From positions 62,001 through 126,000 of the forward strand of contig JAIFKS010000007.1 in the NCBI GenBank assembly GCA_020049465.1: a DNA stretch of 64,000 bases, in the 5' to 3' direction. The position numbers and the translations under genes are program-made. Source of the DNA: a bacterium (GTDB lineage: Bacteria > Krumholzibacteriota > Krumholzibacteriia > LZORAL124-64-63). Below are positions 43,392 to 52,653 of the stretch, piece by piece. The notes under the pieces are model-generated. The model searched no databases. It worked only from the letters and a program-made list of their open reading frames with translations, and was not told where the DNA came from. The first letter of the stretch is position 1. Each line of letters starts with the position of its first letter.

Positions 43392-44075
43392 ATGAAACGC
43401 GTTACCATCCTCCTGGCGATCTGCCTCGCCACCGTCCTGATGGTCCTGGCGGCCGCAGGCTGCAAGGAAGACAGCAAGCCCCGGATCACCCGCATGAATG
43501 TCAGCCCGGCCTGCGGCGTGGTCCCGGTCGAGGTGATCGCCACCGCCTACGTGTCGGGCGGCGACGAATCCGGAGATCCCCTCGGCGGCAACAACAACCT
43601 GGAAATGGCCTGGAACTTCGGCGACGGCGGCACCGGGGGCACCTCGGTCGCCTACCACACCTACAATGTGGCCGGGGAGTATAACGTCGTGGTGACGGCG
43701 ACCGATCCCGCCGGCGAGACGGCCAGCGCCACGGTCCCGGTGACCGTCCTGCCGGACAGCCTGGTGCTCGACATCAGCACCAACTTCCCCGGCGGCACGC
43801 TGACGACCGCCGACACGGTCGAATTCGACGTGGTCGCGACCTCCTGCGACGTCAACTACCCCGCTGTCCAGGGCGACGCCGTCAAACTGACCTTCCGCTG
43901 GGATATGAACGACCCCACGAACCGGGTCACCAGCAATCCCACTCCCGCCTTCCGGTTCGCGACCGCGGGCGAATACGACGTCGAACTGACGGTCACCTAC
44001 GCTGCGTGGGCCGTGACCCGCCGCGAAACGGTGCACCTGATCGTGACCGCGCCTCCCGGTGGCGCGCAGGACTAG
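43392..44075 (+). CDS. PKD-domain lipoprotein
   Basis: 227 residues. Signal peptide with a good lipobox, LAAAGC (Cys about residue 24), so it is lipid-anchored. Two PKD-like beta domains follow: the first shows WNFGDGGTGG and YHTYNVAGEYNVVVTATD, the second FRWDMNDP and FRFATAGEYDVELTV. PKD domains mediate protein or carbohydrate contacts at the cell surface. No catalytic domain. Preceded by GGAGAG and flanked by its own promoter and terminator. Function unknown. Confidence 0.85.
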   Translation: MKRVTILLAICLATVLMVLAAAGCKEDSKPRITRMNVSPACGVVPVEVIATAYVSGGDESGDPLGGNNNLEMAWNFGDGGTGGTSVAYHTYNVAGEYNVVVTATDPAGETASATVPVTVLPDSLVLDISTNFPGGTLTTADTVEFDVVATSCDVNYPAVQGDAVKLTFRWDMNDPTNRVTSNPTPAFRFATAGEYDVELTVTYAAWAVTRRETVHLIVTAPPGGAQD

Positions 44076-44120
44076 GTGCGAACGGTCGGTTCCCCCGGAA
44101 ACGGCCTGGACGGAAAATCG

Positions 44121-44151
44121 AGCGGCGGGACTCTCCGGGAGTCCCGCCGCT
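44121..44151. terminator. Bidirectional terminator between the PKD lipoprotein gene and metK
   Basis: Perfect 13-base-pair stem AGCGGCGGGACTC / GAGTCCCGCCGCT with a 5-base loop. It is followed by TCTTCG on the plus strand and by GATTTTCC on the minus strand, and lies between convergent genes. Confidence 0.85.
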
Positions 44152-44192
44152 TCTTCGTGTCATTCGGCTTCAAGCCCCGCCCGCGGGCAGGG

Positions 44193-45338
44193 TCAGCGGA
44201 TCGCCGCCTTCAGCTTCTCGACCAGGTCACGCCGCTCCCAGGTGAAGTCCTGGTCCGCGCGACCGAAGTGGCCGTAGGCCGCCGTCGGCAGGAACACCGG
44301 CCGGCGCAGATCCAGGCGCGTGATGATGCCCTTGGGCGTCATGTCGGCGACCTCGCGGATCGCCGCGACAATTTTCGGTTCGGCCACCTTGGCGGTGCCG
44401 AAGCAATCGACGTTGATCGACACGGGCTCGGCCACGCCGATGGCGTACGCCACCTGCACCTGGCAACGGTCGGCCAGTCCGGCCGCCACGACGTTGACCG
44501 CCAGATGGCGCGCGGCATAGGCGCCGGAACGGTCGACCTTCGTGGGATCCTTGCCGCTGAAGGCGCCGCCGCCATGGCAGGCGCTGCCGCCGTAGGTGTC
44601 GACGATGATCTTGCGGCCGGTCAGGCCGCAGTCGCCCTGGGGACCGCCGACGACGAAACGACCAGTCGGATTGATGTGTTTCTTGTAGCCCGAGTGATCG
44701 ACCTTGAACTCCGTGAGCACGGGTTCGATCACATGGGCGGCGATGGCCGCCTGCAGGTCGGCCAGTTCGATTTCCGGGGCGTGCTGGGTCGAGACGACCA
44801 CGGTTTCGACCTTCACCGGACGGCCGTCCTCGTACAGGCAGGTCACCTGGGTCTTGCCGTCGGGCCGGGCCCAGGGCAGCGTCCCGTTCTTGCGCATGAC
44901 GGACAGGCGCTGGGCCATGCGGTGCGCGAGGGTGATCGGGAGCGGCATCAGCACGTCGGTCTCGCGGCAGGCGTAGCCGAACATCAGACCCTGGTCGCCG
45001 GCGCCGCCCGTGTCCACACCCATCGCGATGTCCGGCGACTGCTTGTCGATCGACACCAGGACCGCGCAGGAATCGGCGTCGAAACCCGTGGCCGACGAGG
45101 TGTAGCCGATGCGGCGGATGGTGTCGCGCACCAGGCTCGGGATGTCGACGTAGGTGGACGTCGTGATTTCGCCGGCCAGGCAGGCCATGCCGGTGGTGAC
45201 CAGTGTCTCGCAGGCGATGCGACCGGTCGGATCGTTGGCCAGGATGGCGTCCACGACCGCGTCGGAGATCTGGTCGGCCACCTTGTCCGGGTGACCTTCG
45301 GTCACGGACTCGCTCGTGAACAGGTACTGATTGCTCAT
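44193..45338 (-). CDS. metK: S-adenosylmethionine synthetase
   Basis: 381 residues, normal length. It forms S-adenosylmethionine from ATP and methionine. Signatures: [21 protein letters not shown] (catalytic His16, shown here in part), [12 protein letters not shown] and the P-loop-like [19 protein letters not shown] 45338 has AAGGA eight bases upstream. Last gene of the long minus-strand run; only 52 bases separate it from pgi/pmi and no SAM riboswitch is visible, so it is likely read from the upstream operon or a nearby weak promoter. Confidence 0.98.
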   Translation of the reverse strand: MSNQYLFTSESVTEGHPDKVADQISDAVVDAILANDPTGRIACETLVTTGMACLAGEITTSTYVDIPSLVRDTIRRIGYTSSATGFDADSCAVLVSIDKQSPDIAMGVDTGGAGDQGLMFGYACRETDVLMPLPITLAHRMAQRLSVMRKNGTLPWARPDGKTQVTCLYEDGRPVKVETVVVSTQHAPEIELADLQAAIAAHVIEPVLTEFKVDHSGYKKHINPTGRFVVGGPQGDCGLTGRKIIVDTYGGSACHGGGAFSGKDPTKVDRSGAYAARHLAVNVVAAGLADRCQVQVAYAIGVAEPVSINVDCFGTAKVAEPKIVAAIREVADMTPKGIITRLDLRRPVFLPTAAYGHFGRADQDFTWERRDLVEKLKAAIR

Positions 45339-45390
45339 GTCGACGATCCTTCCCCTCGTGTCCAGGCCGTCCCGCCGGCGGCCGCCGTCA

Positions 45391-46470
45391 TCAAATGCTT
45401 TTCGCCCTTGCGAGCGCTTCCTTGAGCCTGACGATCCGCTCCACCGGGACCGGGTCGACACCCTTCACGGCCGCCAGATGGCAGCTCAGATAATCACCGT
45501 ACTGCACCAGCGACATGACCCGCGTCAGGGCATCGGCTCCGCCGCCCCGCAGTTCGACCACACGGGCGAACTGGTCCGCCAGCAGATCGCGGGTCAACCC
45601 CACACGCACGGATGTCCGCGGGTGCTCGTCGGCCGCACGCAGGATCAGCAGGACGAACCGGTCACGGTCCGCCTGATCCAGGCACCAGCCGACCAGGTCG
45701 TTGTGGTCCAGTTCCGGGAAAGCCGCCAACAGGGCCGGCACCTTGCTGTTCTCGTTCAACTGAGCGCGCAGGCGCAGTCCGGCGGCGTGGCTTTCGCCTC
45801 CGCAAGTGTAGATCACCGGCACGCGGCCCGCCAGTTCGCGGGCGAGCGACTCGACCGCGGGATTGCCGTCCGGGTCCGGTTCGGCCGGGTCCGCTCCCGG
45901 CCCCCACGGCCGGCAGCGCACAGCATGGGTACGCTCCAGCGCCGAAGCCGCGCTGGCGACCGCGACATCGCCAGCCGCCACCAGGCCGAGACGCCCCAGC
46001 ACGCGCACCAGCGCACCCAGTCCGAAGCCCAGACTGGCCCGGGGCGGCAGGCCGCCGGGCAGCCGGACGACCGGCACACCGTCGGCGCCCGCGCGGCCGT
46101 CCAGCTCACCGCCGCTGGCGATGGCCAGACGCGAACAGCCCCGGGCCGTCGCCGCCGCGTAGGCCGTCAGGGTCTCCTCTGTGTTCCCGGAATAGCTGGC
46201 GGCGATGACCAGGTCGCCCGCCGTCACCCAGTGGGGAAGCTCATAATCGCGCCAGACGGTGAGGGAAACCGTTCCACCTGCGAGCAGCGGCTGCACCAGG
46301 TCGCCGGCGATGGCCGACCCACCCATGCCGCACAGGACCACCCGCCGGATGTCCGGCAGGGGGCCGACCTCCGCCAGACCTGACAGACCGGCGCTGGCCC
46401 GCAACTGGTCCGGCAGCGCCGCGACCAGCCGGAACATCTCACCGCTGCCGCCTTCGGGCCAAGTGCTCAT
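45391..46470 (-). CDS. Bifunctional phosphoglucose/phosphomannose isomerase-type SIS protein
   Basis: 359 residues. Two SIS halves: the first has [16 protein letters not shown] and [16 protein letters not shown], the second [21 protein letters not shown] and [12 protein letters not shown], the archaeal-type PGI/PMI signature. It interconverts fructose-6-phosphate with glucose- or mannose-6-phosphate. ATG overlaps the ptsI stop (ATGA). Placement directly after EI and a mannose-family PTS fits processing of the imported phosphosugar, although the enzyme is also general central metabolism. Confidence 0.88.
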   Translation of the reverse strand: MSTWPEGGSGEMFRLVAALPDQLRASAGLSGLAEVGPLPDIRRVVLCGMGGSAIAGDLVQPLLAGGTVSLTVWRDYELPHWVTAGDLVIAASYSGNTEETLTAYAAATARGCSRLAIASGGELDGRAGADGVPVVRLPGGLPPRASLGFGLGALVRVLGRLGLVAAGDVAVASAASALERTHAVRCRPWGPGADPAEPDPDGNPAVESLARELAGRVPVIYTCGGESHAAGLRLRAQLNENSKVPALLAAFPELDHNDLVGWCLDQADRDRFVLLILRAADEHPRTSVRVGLTRDLLADQFARVVELRGGGADALTRVMSLVQYGDYLSCHLAAVKGVDPVPVERIVRLKEALARAKSI

Positions 46471-48224
46471 CCGTTCACTCCCTCGGTAGCCCTCTCGCGC
46501 TTGCGAGTGGCGATGTAATCGGCCAGCCAGGCGTCGGCCTCGTCCGCGGTGGACGTTGTCAGCAGGTGCTCGACGACGGCGCAGGCCTCAGTATAGGGCG
46601 TCCAGCGGATGACCTGCTTGATCTTCGGCAGCGCCGCCCCATGCGTGCTGATCTCGTCCAGGCCCAGCCCGAACAGGACTTCGGCAAGACGGGTCTCCGC
46701 GCTCATCTCGCCGCACAGCCCGACCCAGATGCCCTGCTCGTGGGCCGCCTCGACCGTCCGACGCAGGGACCGCAGCACGGCCGGGTGCAGCGGTCGGTAG
46801 AGATAGGACACGCGGCTGTTGCCGCGGTCCATCGCCAGCGTGTACTGGATCAGATCGTTGGTGCCGATGCTGAAGAAGTCGCACTCACGGGCCAGAAGAT
46901 CGGCCGCCAGGACAGCCGACGGCGTTTCGATCATGATACCCACCGGCAGATCCGGCGTGTGCGGCTGGCCTTCGGCCGTCAACTCAGCCACCGCTTCGGC
47001 GCAGACTTCGCGCGCCTGGCGGAGTTCGTCGAGGCCGGTGATCATCGGGAACATCAGCTTGGCCTGTCCGGCGACCGCGGCACGGTAGATGGCCTTGATC
47101 TGGGTCTTGAACAGGGCCCGGTTGGCCAGCGAGAAACGGATCCCGCGCCAGCCGAGGAACGGGTTGTATTCGCGCTTGGCGCCGAGATAATCGGAGACTT
47201 TGTCCCCACCCACGTCCAGCGTGCGGAAGATGACGGGGCGGCCGCCCATCCTGCGGACGATCTCGGTGTAGACCCGGACCTGATCGTCCTCGGTGGGGAT
47301 CGTCCCGTGCTGGAAGAACAGGTACTCGGTGCGGAGCAGGCCGATGCCTTCGGCGCCGCGGGCAAGAGCCTCTTCGACCTCGATCGGCAGCTCGATGTTC
47401 GCCATCATCTTCATGCGGCGGCCATCGGGCGAGATCGCGGGCAGGTCGCGCAGGTAGGCGAGTTTCTCGTTGACGACCACCTGCTGCCGCGTCAGAAGGC
47501 CGATGCGCTGCAGGGTTTCCTCGTCCGGTTCGACCTGCACCTGACCGCCCGTGCCGTCGACCGCCACCATCTGGCCCGGCGCCAGCGCGGCCGCCGCGCC
47601 GCGCAGGCCGACCACCGCCGGCACTCCGAGCGAACGCGCGAGGATCGCGACGTGGCTGGTGTTGCCGCCTTCGTCCATGACGAATCCCAGGACGTTGTAG
47701 CGGCCCAGCGCGGCAGTGTCCGAAGGAGTCAGGTTGCGGGAAGCGATGATGCTGGGCACCGACGGCGGCACGGGACCGGCCACCGCGCCGTCGGTGAAGC
47801 CGCGCAGGACACGCTGCTCGACGTCACGAAGGTCGTTGACCCGTTCGCGGAATGTGGCGTCCTCGATTTCCAGGAACCGGCCGGCCAGGTCGCCGACCGT
47901 CCGGGCGAAGGCGGCTTCGGCGTTGATCCGCTCGAGACGGATCGCCGCGAGCGTCGCGTCCCAGATCATCTCGTCTTCGAGCATCAGCAGCTGGCTGGAG
48001 AGGATGGCGCCCTCTTCGGCTCCGAGTTCGCTGCTCATCCGATCGCTCAGTTCGCGGATCTGTTCGCGCGCGCGGTCGACCGCGACGCGGAAGCGTTCGA
48101 TCTCGACCGGGACGTCCTTGACCGCGACCGCGCGGCGGCGGGGCACGATGGTGGCCAGTCGGATGGTATGAATGGGGCCGAGCGCATAGCCGGGCGAAGC
48201 GCCGATACCCGTGAGGGTCCGCAC
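46467..48224 (-). CDS. ptsI: Phosphoenolpyruvate--protein phosphotransferase, PTS enzyme I
   Basis: 585 residues, normal length. It takes phosphate from PEP and passes it to HPr. N-terminal HPr-binding helices, active-site His191 in DEGGNTSHVAILARSLG, and the C-terminal PEP-binding barrel with LLRTEYLFFQ, FRTLDVGGDK, NPFLGWRGIR, FFSIGTNDLIQYTLA and GLCGEMSA. GTG 48224 follows GGAG in the HPr 3' end and starts one base after its stop. With HPr, HprK and EIIABCD the whole phosphorelay is present in one operon. Confidence 0.97.
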   Translation of the reverse strand: MRTLTGIGASPGYALGPIHTIRLATIVPRRRAVAVKDVPVEIERFRVAVDRAREQIRELSDRMSSELGAEEGAILSSQLLMLEDEMIWDATLAAIRLERINAEAAFARTVGDLAGRFLEIEDATFRERVNDLRDVEQRVLRGFTDGAVAGPVPPSVPSIIASRNLTPSDTAALGRYNVLGFVMDEGGNTSHVAILARSLGVPAVVGLRGAAAALAPGQMVAVDGTGGQVQVEPDEETLQRIGLLTRQQVVVNEKLAYLRDLPAISPDGRRMKMMANIELPIEVEEALARGAEGIGLLRTEYLFFQHGTIPTEDDQVRVYTEIVRRMGGRPVIFRTLDVGGDKVSDYLGAKREYNPFLGWRGIRFSLANRALFKTQIKAIYRAAVAGQAKLMFPMITGLDELRQAREVCAEAVAELTAEGQPHTPDLPVGIMIETPSAVLAADLLARECDFFSIGTNDLIQYTLAMDRGNSRVSYLYRPLHPAVLRSLRRTVEAAHEQGIWVGLCGEMSAETRLAEVLFGLGLDEISTHGAALPKIKQVIRWTPYTEACAVVEHLLTTSTADEADAWLADYIATRKRERATEGVNG

Positions 48225-48225
48225 C

Positions 48226-48504
48226 TCAGCTCTCCGACTCGGGCAGTGCCAGACCGACTTCGATCAGGTGCTTCAGGGCCGCCAGGGCGGCGTCCTCGTC
48301 CGCCCCCTGCGCTTCGACCTGCACCAGCGTCCCGAACTCGGCGGCCAGGCTGGCCAGCCCCATGATGCTCTTGGCGTTGGCTACACGACCCTCGTAGCGG
48401 ATGGTCACCTCGGAGGCAAACGACTTCGTCAGCTTGACAATGCGTCCAGCTGCACGCAAATGGAATCCGACCGGATCGGACACTCGTGCCGTCGCCGACT
48501 TCAA
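48226..48504 (-). CDS. ptsH: Phosphocarrier protein HPr
   Basis: 92 residues. Counting from TTG 48504 puts the phospho-acceptor at His15 (VGFHLRAAG) with Arg17, and the HprK target at Ser46 (NAKSIMGLASL), exactly the standard numbering, which supports this unusual start. There is no ribosome site before the TTG; instead it overlaps the stop of a 16-residue leader frame (TTGA). Pro18, usual after Arg17, is Ala. His15 accepts phosphate from EI and passes it to EIIA or EIIB; Ser46 is phosphorylated by HprK, encoded in the same operon. Confidence 0.93.
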   Translation of the reverse strand: MKSATARVSDPVGFHLRAAGRIVKLTKSFASEVTIRYEGRVANAKSIMGLASLAAEFGTLVQVEAQGADEDAALAALKHLIEVGLALPESES

Positions 48505-48551
48505 GGTTCGCGCTTTCTGTGATCGTGGAGATTCAAGGTCAGGTCCAGCAT
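48501..48551 (-). CDS. Possible 16-residue leader peptide coupled to HPr
   Basis: ATG 48551, two bases after the EIID stop, with AAGGGGAG about six bases upstream, encodes MLDLTLNLHDHRKREP and stops in TTGA, overlapping the HPr start. HPr itself has no ribosome site, so translation of this frame would deliver ribosomes to it. Two His, two Arg and a Lys near the end. Seen only as an ORF with good signals; not known to be conserved. Confidence 0.45.
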   Translation of the reverse strand: MLDLTLNLHDHRKREP

Positions 48552-48552
48552 A

Positions 48553-49374
48553 TTAACTCCCCTTCGTCCCGAGCGCAAAGGTCAGGACCACGCCCAGGAC
48601 CGCTGCCGCCAGGATGATGAACTCGCCGGCCCAGCGCCGCCGCAGCAGCGTCGGCAGGACCATGATTCCGCCCAGGACCAACAGACTTATCCAGGTCGTC
48701 ACGCCCGTCCGCGGCGCATGGTCCCAGCCTGCCTTGAGAAACCAGCCGGCCAGCACGCCGGCCAGCACCAGCGTGGCGCGCTTGGCGCCGCCGATCGCCC
48801 GGTGCCAGCGCGCGTCACCCAGCAGGTTCACGATGTCGTAGCCCGCGGCATAACCCCGGCCGATCGCCTGCCAGCGCCAGACCAGCTGACCGACGATGAC
48901 GAGCAGCGCCAGTGACCCCAGCGCCACGATCCCCGCCCCGCCGGCGGCCAGTGCGAGCACGCAGCCCAGCAGCGCCACGGCCGGCCTGAGGCCCAGCCAG
49001 AACAACTGATCGCCGAGCGAAGCCAGCGCCCGCGCCAGGGAATCGCGGAACGTCTGGGCCTGCCCGCGGGGCAGCCCCCCGGCACCATCGCGTTCCTGCT
49101 CGAGCCGCAGGAGCCCACCCATCACGTAGCCGGCCAGATACGGGTTCGTGTTGAAGAACTCGAAATAGCGGCGGCAGAACAGGCGGTCGCGCTCGGCATC
49201 GCGCGTTCGGCGCCGCAACCACGGCAGCAGGCAGAACAGCAGGCCGAGATTCTGCATGCGTTGGTGGTTCCACGAAGCCTGCAGCACCAGCGAACGCACG
49301 TACACCGACCAGCGCACCCACCGCGGGAGGCCGGCCGTCGGACTCCCGGCTCCGGGCTGGAACGGAGCGCTCAC
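48553..49374 (-). CDS. PTS mannose-family EIID component
   Basis: 273 residues. The EIID signature is clear: LVLQASWNHQRMQNLGLLFCL and FFNTNPYLAGYVMGGLLRLEQE. Hydrophobic helices follow at about 120-165 and at the C-terminus. EIID with EIIC forms the inner-membrane sugar channel. The start is GTG 49374, overlapping the EIIC stop by four bases (GTGA). Sugar specificity cannot be read from sequence. Confidence 0.92.
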   Translation of the reverse strand: MSAPFQPGAGSPTAGLPRWVRWSVYVRSLVLQASWNHQRMQNLGLLFCLLPWLRRRTRDAERDRLFCRRYFEFFNTNPYLAGYVMGGLLRLEQERDGAGGLPRGQAQTFRDSLARALASLGDQLFWLGLRPAVALLGCVLALAAGGAGIVALGSLALLVIVGQLVWRWQAIGRGYAAGYDIVNLLGDARWHRAIGGAKRATLVLAGVLAGWFLKAGWDHAPRTGVTTWISLLVLGGIMVLPTLLRRRWAGEFIILAAAVLGVVLTFALGTKGS

Positions 49375-50111
49375 GCGGCTACCCCCAGCAACCAGCCCGC
49401 CGCTACGCCGACGGTCACCCAGCGCCAGTGCGGGGACAGGCCGTAGCGTTCGAAAACCGCGCCGAGACCCAACGCCCCCGCCAGCCACGGCAGCCAGGAC
49501 AGGGCCGGGGAGAGGCCCGCCGGCATGGCGTCGTACACCGGCACCCAGAGGCCCGCCACGGCCAGGGTGCCGGCGGCACCGAAAACGGCGCCACGCAGCA
49601 CGGTCGCCAGCACGCACCGCAGGTGTATCCGCTCCAGGCGCCCCAACCGGCCATCGCGCAGCGTGCGGCGGCCCTGCAGCATCCACACCAGATGCAGCCG
49701 ACGCTCGGCCTGGATCAGGGGGTGCCCGCACAGACTGATCAGAGCCGCCCCCAGGAGCAGCCACCCGGTCAGGGCCGGGTCCCCGGATCCGGCGCCCAGA
49801 ACCGCCGGGAGGCGACCGGACAGCACCGCGCCCCCGACCCCGGCGACAGCCGCGCCGGAGGCATCCCCGGTCACCGTCTGTCCCACGGGCAGGTTCATGG
49901 TCAGCGCCAACTGCAGAGGCAGCCCCACGGCCAATCCGGCCATCGGCGAGCCGCAGACCAGACCGGCCAGGAGCGCCGCCGGCAGCGGCTGACTGAGCCA
50001 GGTCTGGGCCCCCGACGTCTCGTCCAGGGCCAGGCAGCCGGCCAGGAGCGCCAGCCAGCCGACCAGGCCCCACTCCGCGTTCCCCGGCGCGAACGCCAAT
50101 TCCGGCAGCAT
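49371..50111 (-). CDS. PTS mannose-family EIIC component
   Basis: 246 residues with about seven hydrophobic helices, matching EIIC of the mannose/sorbose class (LALDETSGAQTWLSQPLPAA, GLAVGLPLQLALTMNLPVG). It is the sugar-translocating membrane subunit partnered with EIID. ATG 50111 overlaps the last base of the EIIB stop; a GTG one codon earlier is an alternative. Sequence drift is high, so the call rests on position and the N-terminal motif. Confidence 0.82.
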   Translation of the reverse strand: MLPELAFAPGNAEWGLVGWLALLAGCLALDETSGAQTWLSQPLPAALLAGLVCGSPMAGLAVGLPLQLALTMNLPVGQTVTGDASGAAVAGVGGAVLSGRLPAVLGAGSGDPALTGWLLLGAALISLCGHPLIQAERRLHLVWMLQGRRTLRDGRLGRLERIHLRCVLATVLRGAVFGAAGTLAVAGLWVPVYDAMPAGLSPALSWLPWLAGALGLGAVFERYGLSPHWRWVTVGVAAGWLLGVAA

Positions 50112-50608
50112 CACAGGCGTGACTCCATGTCCTCGACCTGATCCAGGCCCACGGCGTGTTCGCGGCCGCCGGGAACCTGCTGCGCCACCAGGGACAGTCC
50201 GGCCGACAGCATCCGCCGCATGGCGTCCAGATCCCCCCGATCGACGAAGACGAAAGGCAGCATCTCCACCTTTCCGGCGCCGAAATGCATGCCGCCGATG
50301 TTGACCGCCGGCAGCGGCGCCCCCAGATGGGCCAGATCGCTCATTTCGGCGGCAGATCCGGTCAGCACGATGACCCGCTCGGCTGCCGTTTCCGGAGCTT
50401 TCAGAGCCGCCGCGGCGCGCGCCAGCGAAACCACCGACACCGCGATGGCCGGAGGCACGGAACTGGCGTAGACGCGGCTTTGCCAGGGGTCGGCGGCAAT
50501 CGCGTTGCTGGCCAGGATGATCCGGTCCGGACGCAATCGTTCGCTCCAGCCGACGGTGACCTGGCCGTGGATCAGACGATCGTCGACGCGGGCCAGAACC
50601 ACCGGCAT
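50111..50608 (-). CDS. PTS mannose-family EIIB component
   Basis: 165 residues. The N-terminal MPVVLARVDDRLIHGQV places the phospho-acceptor at His14, as in the EIIB-man family (R-x-D-x-R-x-x-H-G-Q). Later GGMHFGAGKVEMLPFVFV contacts the active site. EIIB receives phosphate from EIIA and phosphorylates the entering sugar. It is a separate protein rather than an EIIAB fusion. Its ATG overlaps the EIIA stop (TGATG). Confidence 0.94.
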   Translation of the reverse strand: MPVVLARVDDRLIHGQVTVGWSERLRPDRIILASNAIAADPWQSRVYASSVPPAIAVSVVSLARAAAALKAPETAAERVIVLTGSAAEMSDLAHLGAPLPAVNIGGMHFGAGKVEMLPFVFVDRGDLDAMRRMLSAGLSLVAQQVPGGREHAVGLDQVEDMESRL

Positions 50609-51003
50609 CAGCGGCCCCCGACCAGCGTGATGGCCTCGCGCCCCTTGCGCACCAGACGACCGACCAGTTCGGCGAACTCGTCGTTCTCGCGCCATGTGAG
50701 GAAGCCCAGCAGCATCGCCAGATTGACCCCGCTCAGAATGGCGCGGTCGGGCTCGTGGCCGCAGGCCAACTGAGCCGCGGTGGCGCAACTGCCGCCGTAA
50801 TCGTCGACGAAGATCACCGCGCCGGTGGCCCCGCCCGCGGCCCCTTCAGCCAGCCAGGCGGAAATTTCCGCACGCAGGTCGGCCAGCGACTTGCCGCTGT
50901 TGCTCAGCGCCGACAGGCCTTCGACCGGACCCAGGATGAGGCCGGTGACCCGCACCAGTTCCGCGCCGATGTTCCCGTGCGTGATGACCAGAGCCCGGAT
51001 CAT
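50608..51003 (-). CDS. PTS mannose-family EIIA component
   Basis: 131 residues, a single EIIA-man domain with active-site His9 in VITHGNIGAEL and the VDDYGGSCATAAQLA loop. It accepts phosphate from HPr. In many Gram-negative bacteria a lone EIIA-man near rpoN serves regulation only; here EIIB, C and D follow, so transport is possible. ATG 51003 with GGGAAGGG upstream, 25 bases after hprK. Confidence 0.94.
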   Translation of the reverse strand: MIRALVITHGNIGAELVRVTGLILGPVEGLSALSNSGKSLADLRAEISAWLAEGAAGGATGAVIFVDDYGGSCATAAQLACGHEPDRAILSGVNLAMLLGFLTWRENDEFAELVGRLVRKGREAITLVGGR

Positions 51004-51028
51004 TCCGCCGCCCTTCCCGCAGCCCGCG

Positions 51029-51997
51029 TCACTCGCGGTCCTGCTCGAGGTAGTCGCGCAGCCGCGTGCTCGAACGCATGGATTCCAGAATCCGCTCGTT
51101 GAGCACCTGGGCCGCGTCGTAGCCGTAGATCTTGAGCATGAAATTCAGGGCGATCACTTCCGAGATCACCGTGATGTTCTTGCCGGGGAACAGGGGCACC
51201 GCGACCTGCGGGATCCGCACGCCCAGGATCTCCGTGGTGCGGTTCTCGAGGCCCATACGCTCGTAATCGGCGGCGTCGTCCCACTCCTGGAGCTGTACCT
51301 CGAGTTCGACGCGCTTCTGCATGCGGATGGCGCGGATGCCGAAGATCGCCTGGACGTCGATGACGCCCACGCCGCGGATCTCCAGATGGTGCCGCAGGAC
51401 CTCGCGGTGGCCGCCGATCAGGACATCCTCGGTCGAGCGCCGTATTTCGACGATGTCGTCGGCCACCAGACGGTGGCCGCGCTCGATCAGATCCAGCGCG
51501 CATTCGCTCTTGCCGATGCCGCTGCGCCCGGTGAACAGCAACCCCACGCCGTAGACGTCGACCAGGGTTCCGTGCACCTCGGTGCGCGGCGCGAATCGGC
51601 GCTCCAGGTGGTGCGACAGTTCGGTCATGAACTCGACGGCGGGCAGGGCTGTGCGCAGAAGAGGGAAATCACGCTCGCGAGCCAGCGCCAGCACGCCTTC
51701 GGGAACGGACTGGTCCATGGCGATGATGATGACCGGAGGGTCGAGACTGAGCACGCGCTCGACCGCCACACGCTGTTCGGCGGCAGAGAGCGTGGCCAGA
51801 TAGGCGGTCTCCGCTTCCCCGAAGACCTGGATGCGCGACGGCAGGAAATTCTCGGCAAAACCCATCAGGGCCATGCCGGGTCGATGGACATCCGGCGCCA
51901 GCACGGGCACCGGGCGCTCCGGCAACTCGACCAGAGGTTCGAGCAGCAGCGATTCCCGCAGCTCCTGGTAGAGCCCCTGGACGGTCACCTTCGTCAT
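51029..51997 (-). CDS. hprK: HPr kinase/phosphorylase
   Basis: 322 residues, typical. N-terminal DRTGG-like domain, then the kinase core: catalytic His142 (EVHGTLVDVYGVG), Walker A GRSGIGKS (157-164), LVADDIVEI and the signature GVGVIDVQAIFGI. It phosphorylates HPr at Ser46 with ATP or reverses this with phosphate, coupling PTS activity to energy state. ATG 51997 has AGGAG upstream. It lies between hpf and the PTS genes, an arrangement also seen near rpoN in several Gram-negative phyla. Confidence 0.97.
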   Translation of the reverse strand: MTKVTVQGLYQELRESLLLEPLVELPERPVPVLAPDVHRPGMALMGFAENFLPSRIQVFGEAETAYLATLSAAEQRVAVERVLSLDPPVIIIAMDQSVPEGVLALARERDFPLLRTALPAVEFMTELSHHLERRFAPRTEVHGTLVDVYGVGLLFTGRSGIGKSECALDLIERGHRLVADDIVEIRRSTEDVLIGGHREVLRHHLEIRGVGVIDVQAIFGIRAIRMQKRVELEVQLQEWDDAADYERMGLENRTTEILGVRIPQVAVPLFPGKNITVISEVIALNFMLKIYGYDAAQVLNERILESMRSSTRLRDYLEQDRE

Positions 51998-52058
51998 CGG
52001 GCCTTCTCCTGCCGTCACGCGGCCGGGCGGAATCCGCCCGGTTCCCGACGGAGTCCAA

Positions 52059-52586
52059 CTAGTTTCCCTCGGACTCCATGTGGCCGAGCACACCGTCGGA
52101 TCGACGGTAGATCACGCCCAACCGCAGGTTCTCGGCATTCCGGAAGACCAGGAAGGGCAGGGTGCCGGTCGTGAAACGGACCTTGGCCTCGTCCACGTTC
52201 AGGTCGGGCAGCACCAGACCCTCGATCGCCTCGTCGCCGCTGGCCGCCGGTTCGCCGTCCAGCATCACCCGGCCCAGACCGCCGTCCTCGCCCTTCTGCC
52301 GGTCGGTCAGCCGACCCTTGAATTTGGCGAGCTGCTTCTTGAGGCTCTCGAACATCGCGTCCACGGCGAATTCGGGTTCGCGGGCCTCGCCCGTGGCCCG
52401 GAACTCGTGGTTCTTCAGGTGCAGCACGCCGTCCGCCGTGAACCGGCCCGCTTCATGGTCGATATTGATCTTGAAGCCCTGAATCGGCCGCGGAATGAAT
52501 TTCTCCAGTTTTTCGAGCGCCGCCTCCACGATTTCCCGCTGGTCGTCCTTGAGCGTGAAATGGCGGGTCTTGATTTCCATCTCCAT
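52059..52586 (-). CDS. hpf: Ribosome hibernation promoting factor (long form)
   Basis: 175 residues. The N-terminal S30AE domain (MEMEIKTRHFTLKDDQREIV, IDHEAGRFTADGVLHLK) is joined by a linker to a C-terminal dimerisation domain (VRFTTGTLPFLVFRNAENLR), so this is the long form that forms 100S ribosome dimers by itself. ATG 52586 has GGAGGA at five to six bases. Classic neighbour of rpoN. The C-terminal part shows the usual IYRRSDGVLGHME ending. Confidence 0.95.
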   Translation of the reverse strand: MEMEIKTRHFTLKDDQREIVEAALEKLEKFIPRPIQGFKINIDHEAGRFTADGVLHLKNHEFRATGEAREPEFAVDAMFESLKKQLAKFKGRLTDRQKGEDGGLGRVMLDGEPAASGDEAIEGLVLPDLNVDEAKVRFTTGTLPFLVFRNAENLRLGVIYRRSDGVLGHMESEGN

Positions 52587-52653
52587 GGCGTCCTCCTCGC
52601 TGGCTGGCGAATTCTCCGCGTTCGGGCCCGCGAACCGCAGGCCCGCCTTGATA

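Noticed and set aside
45339-45390. Possible SAM riboswitch before metK
   Set aside because: Only 52 bases are available and no conserved SAM-riboswitch core is seen.
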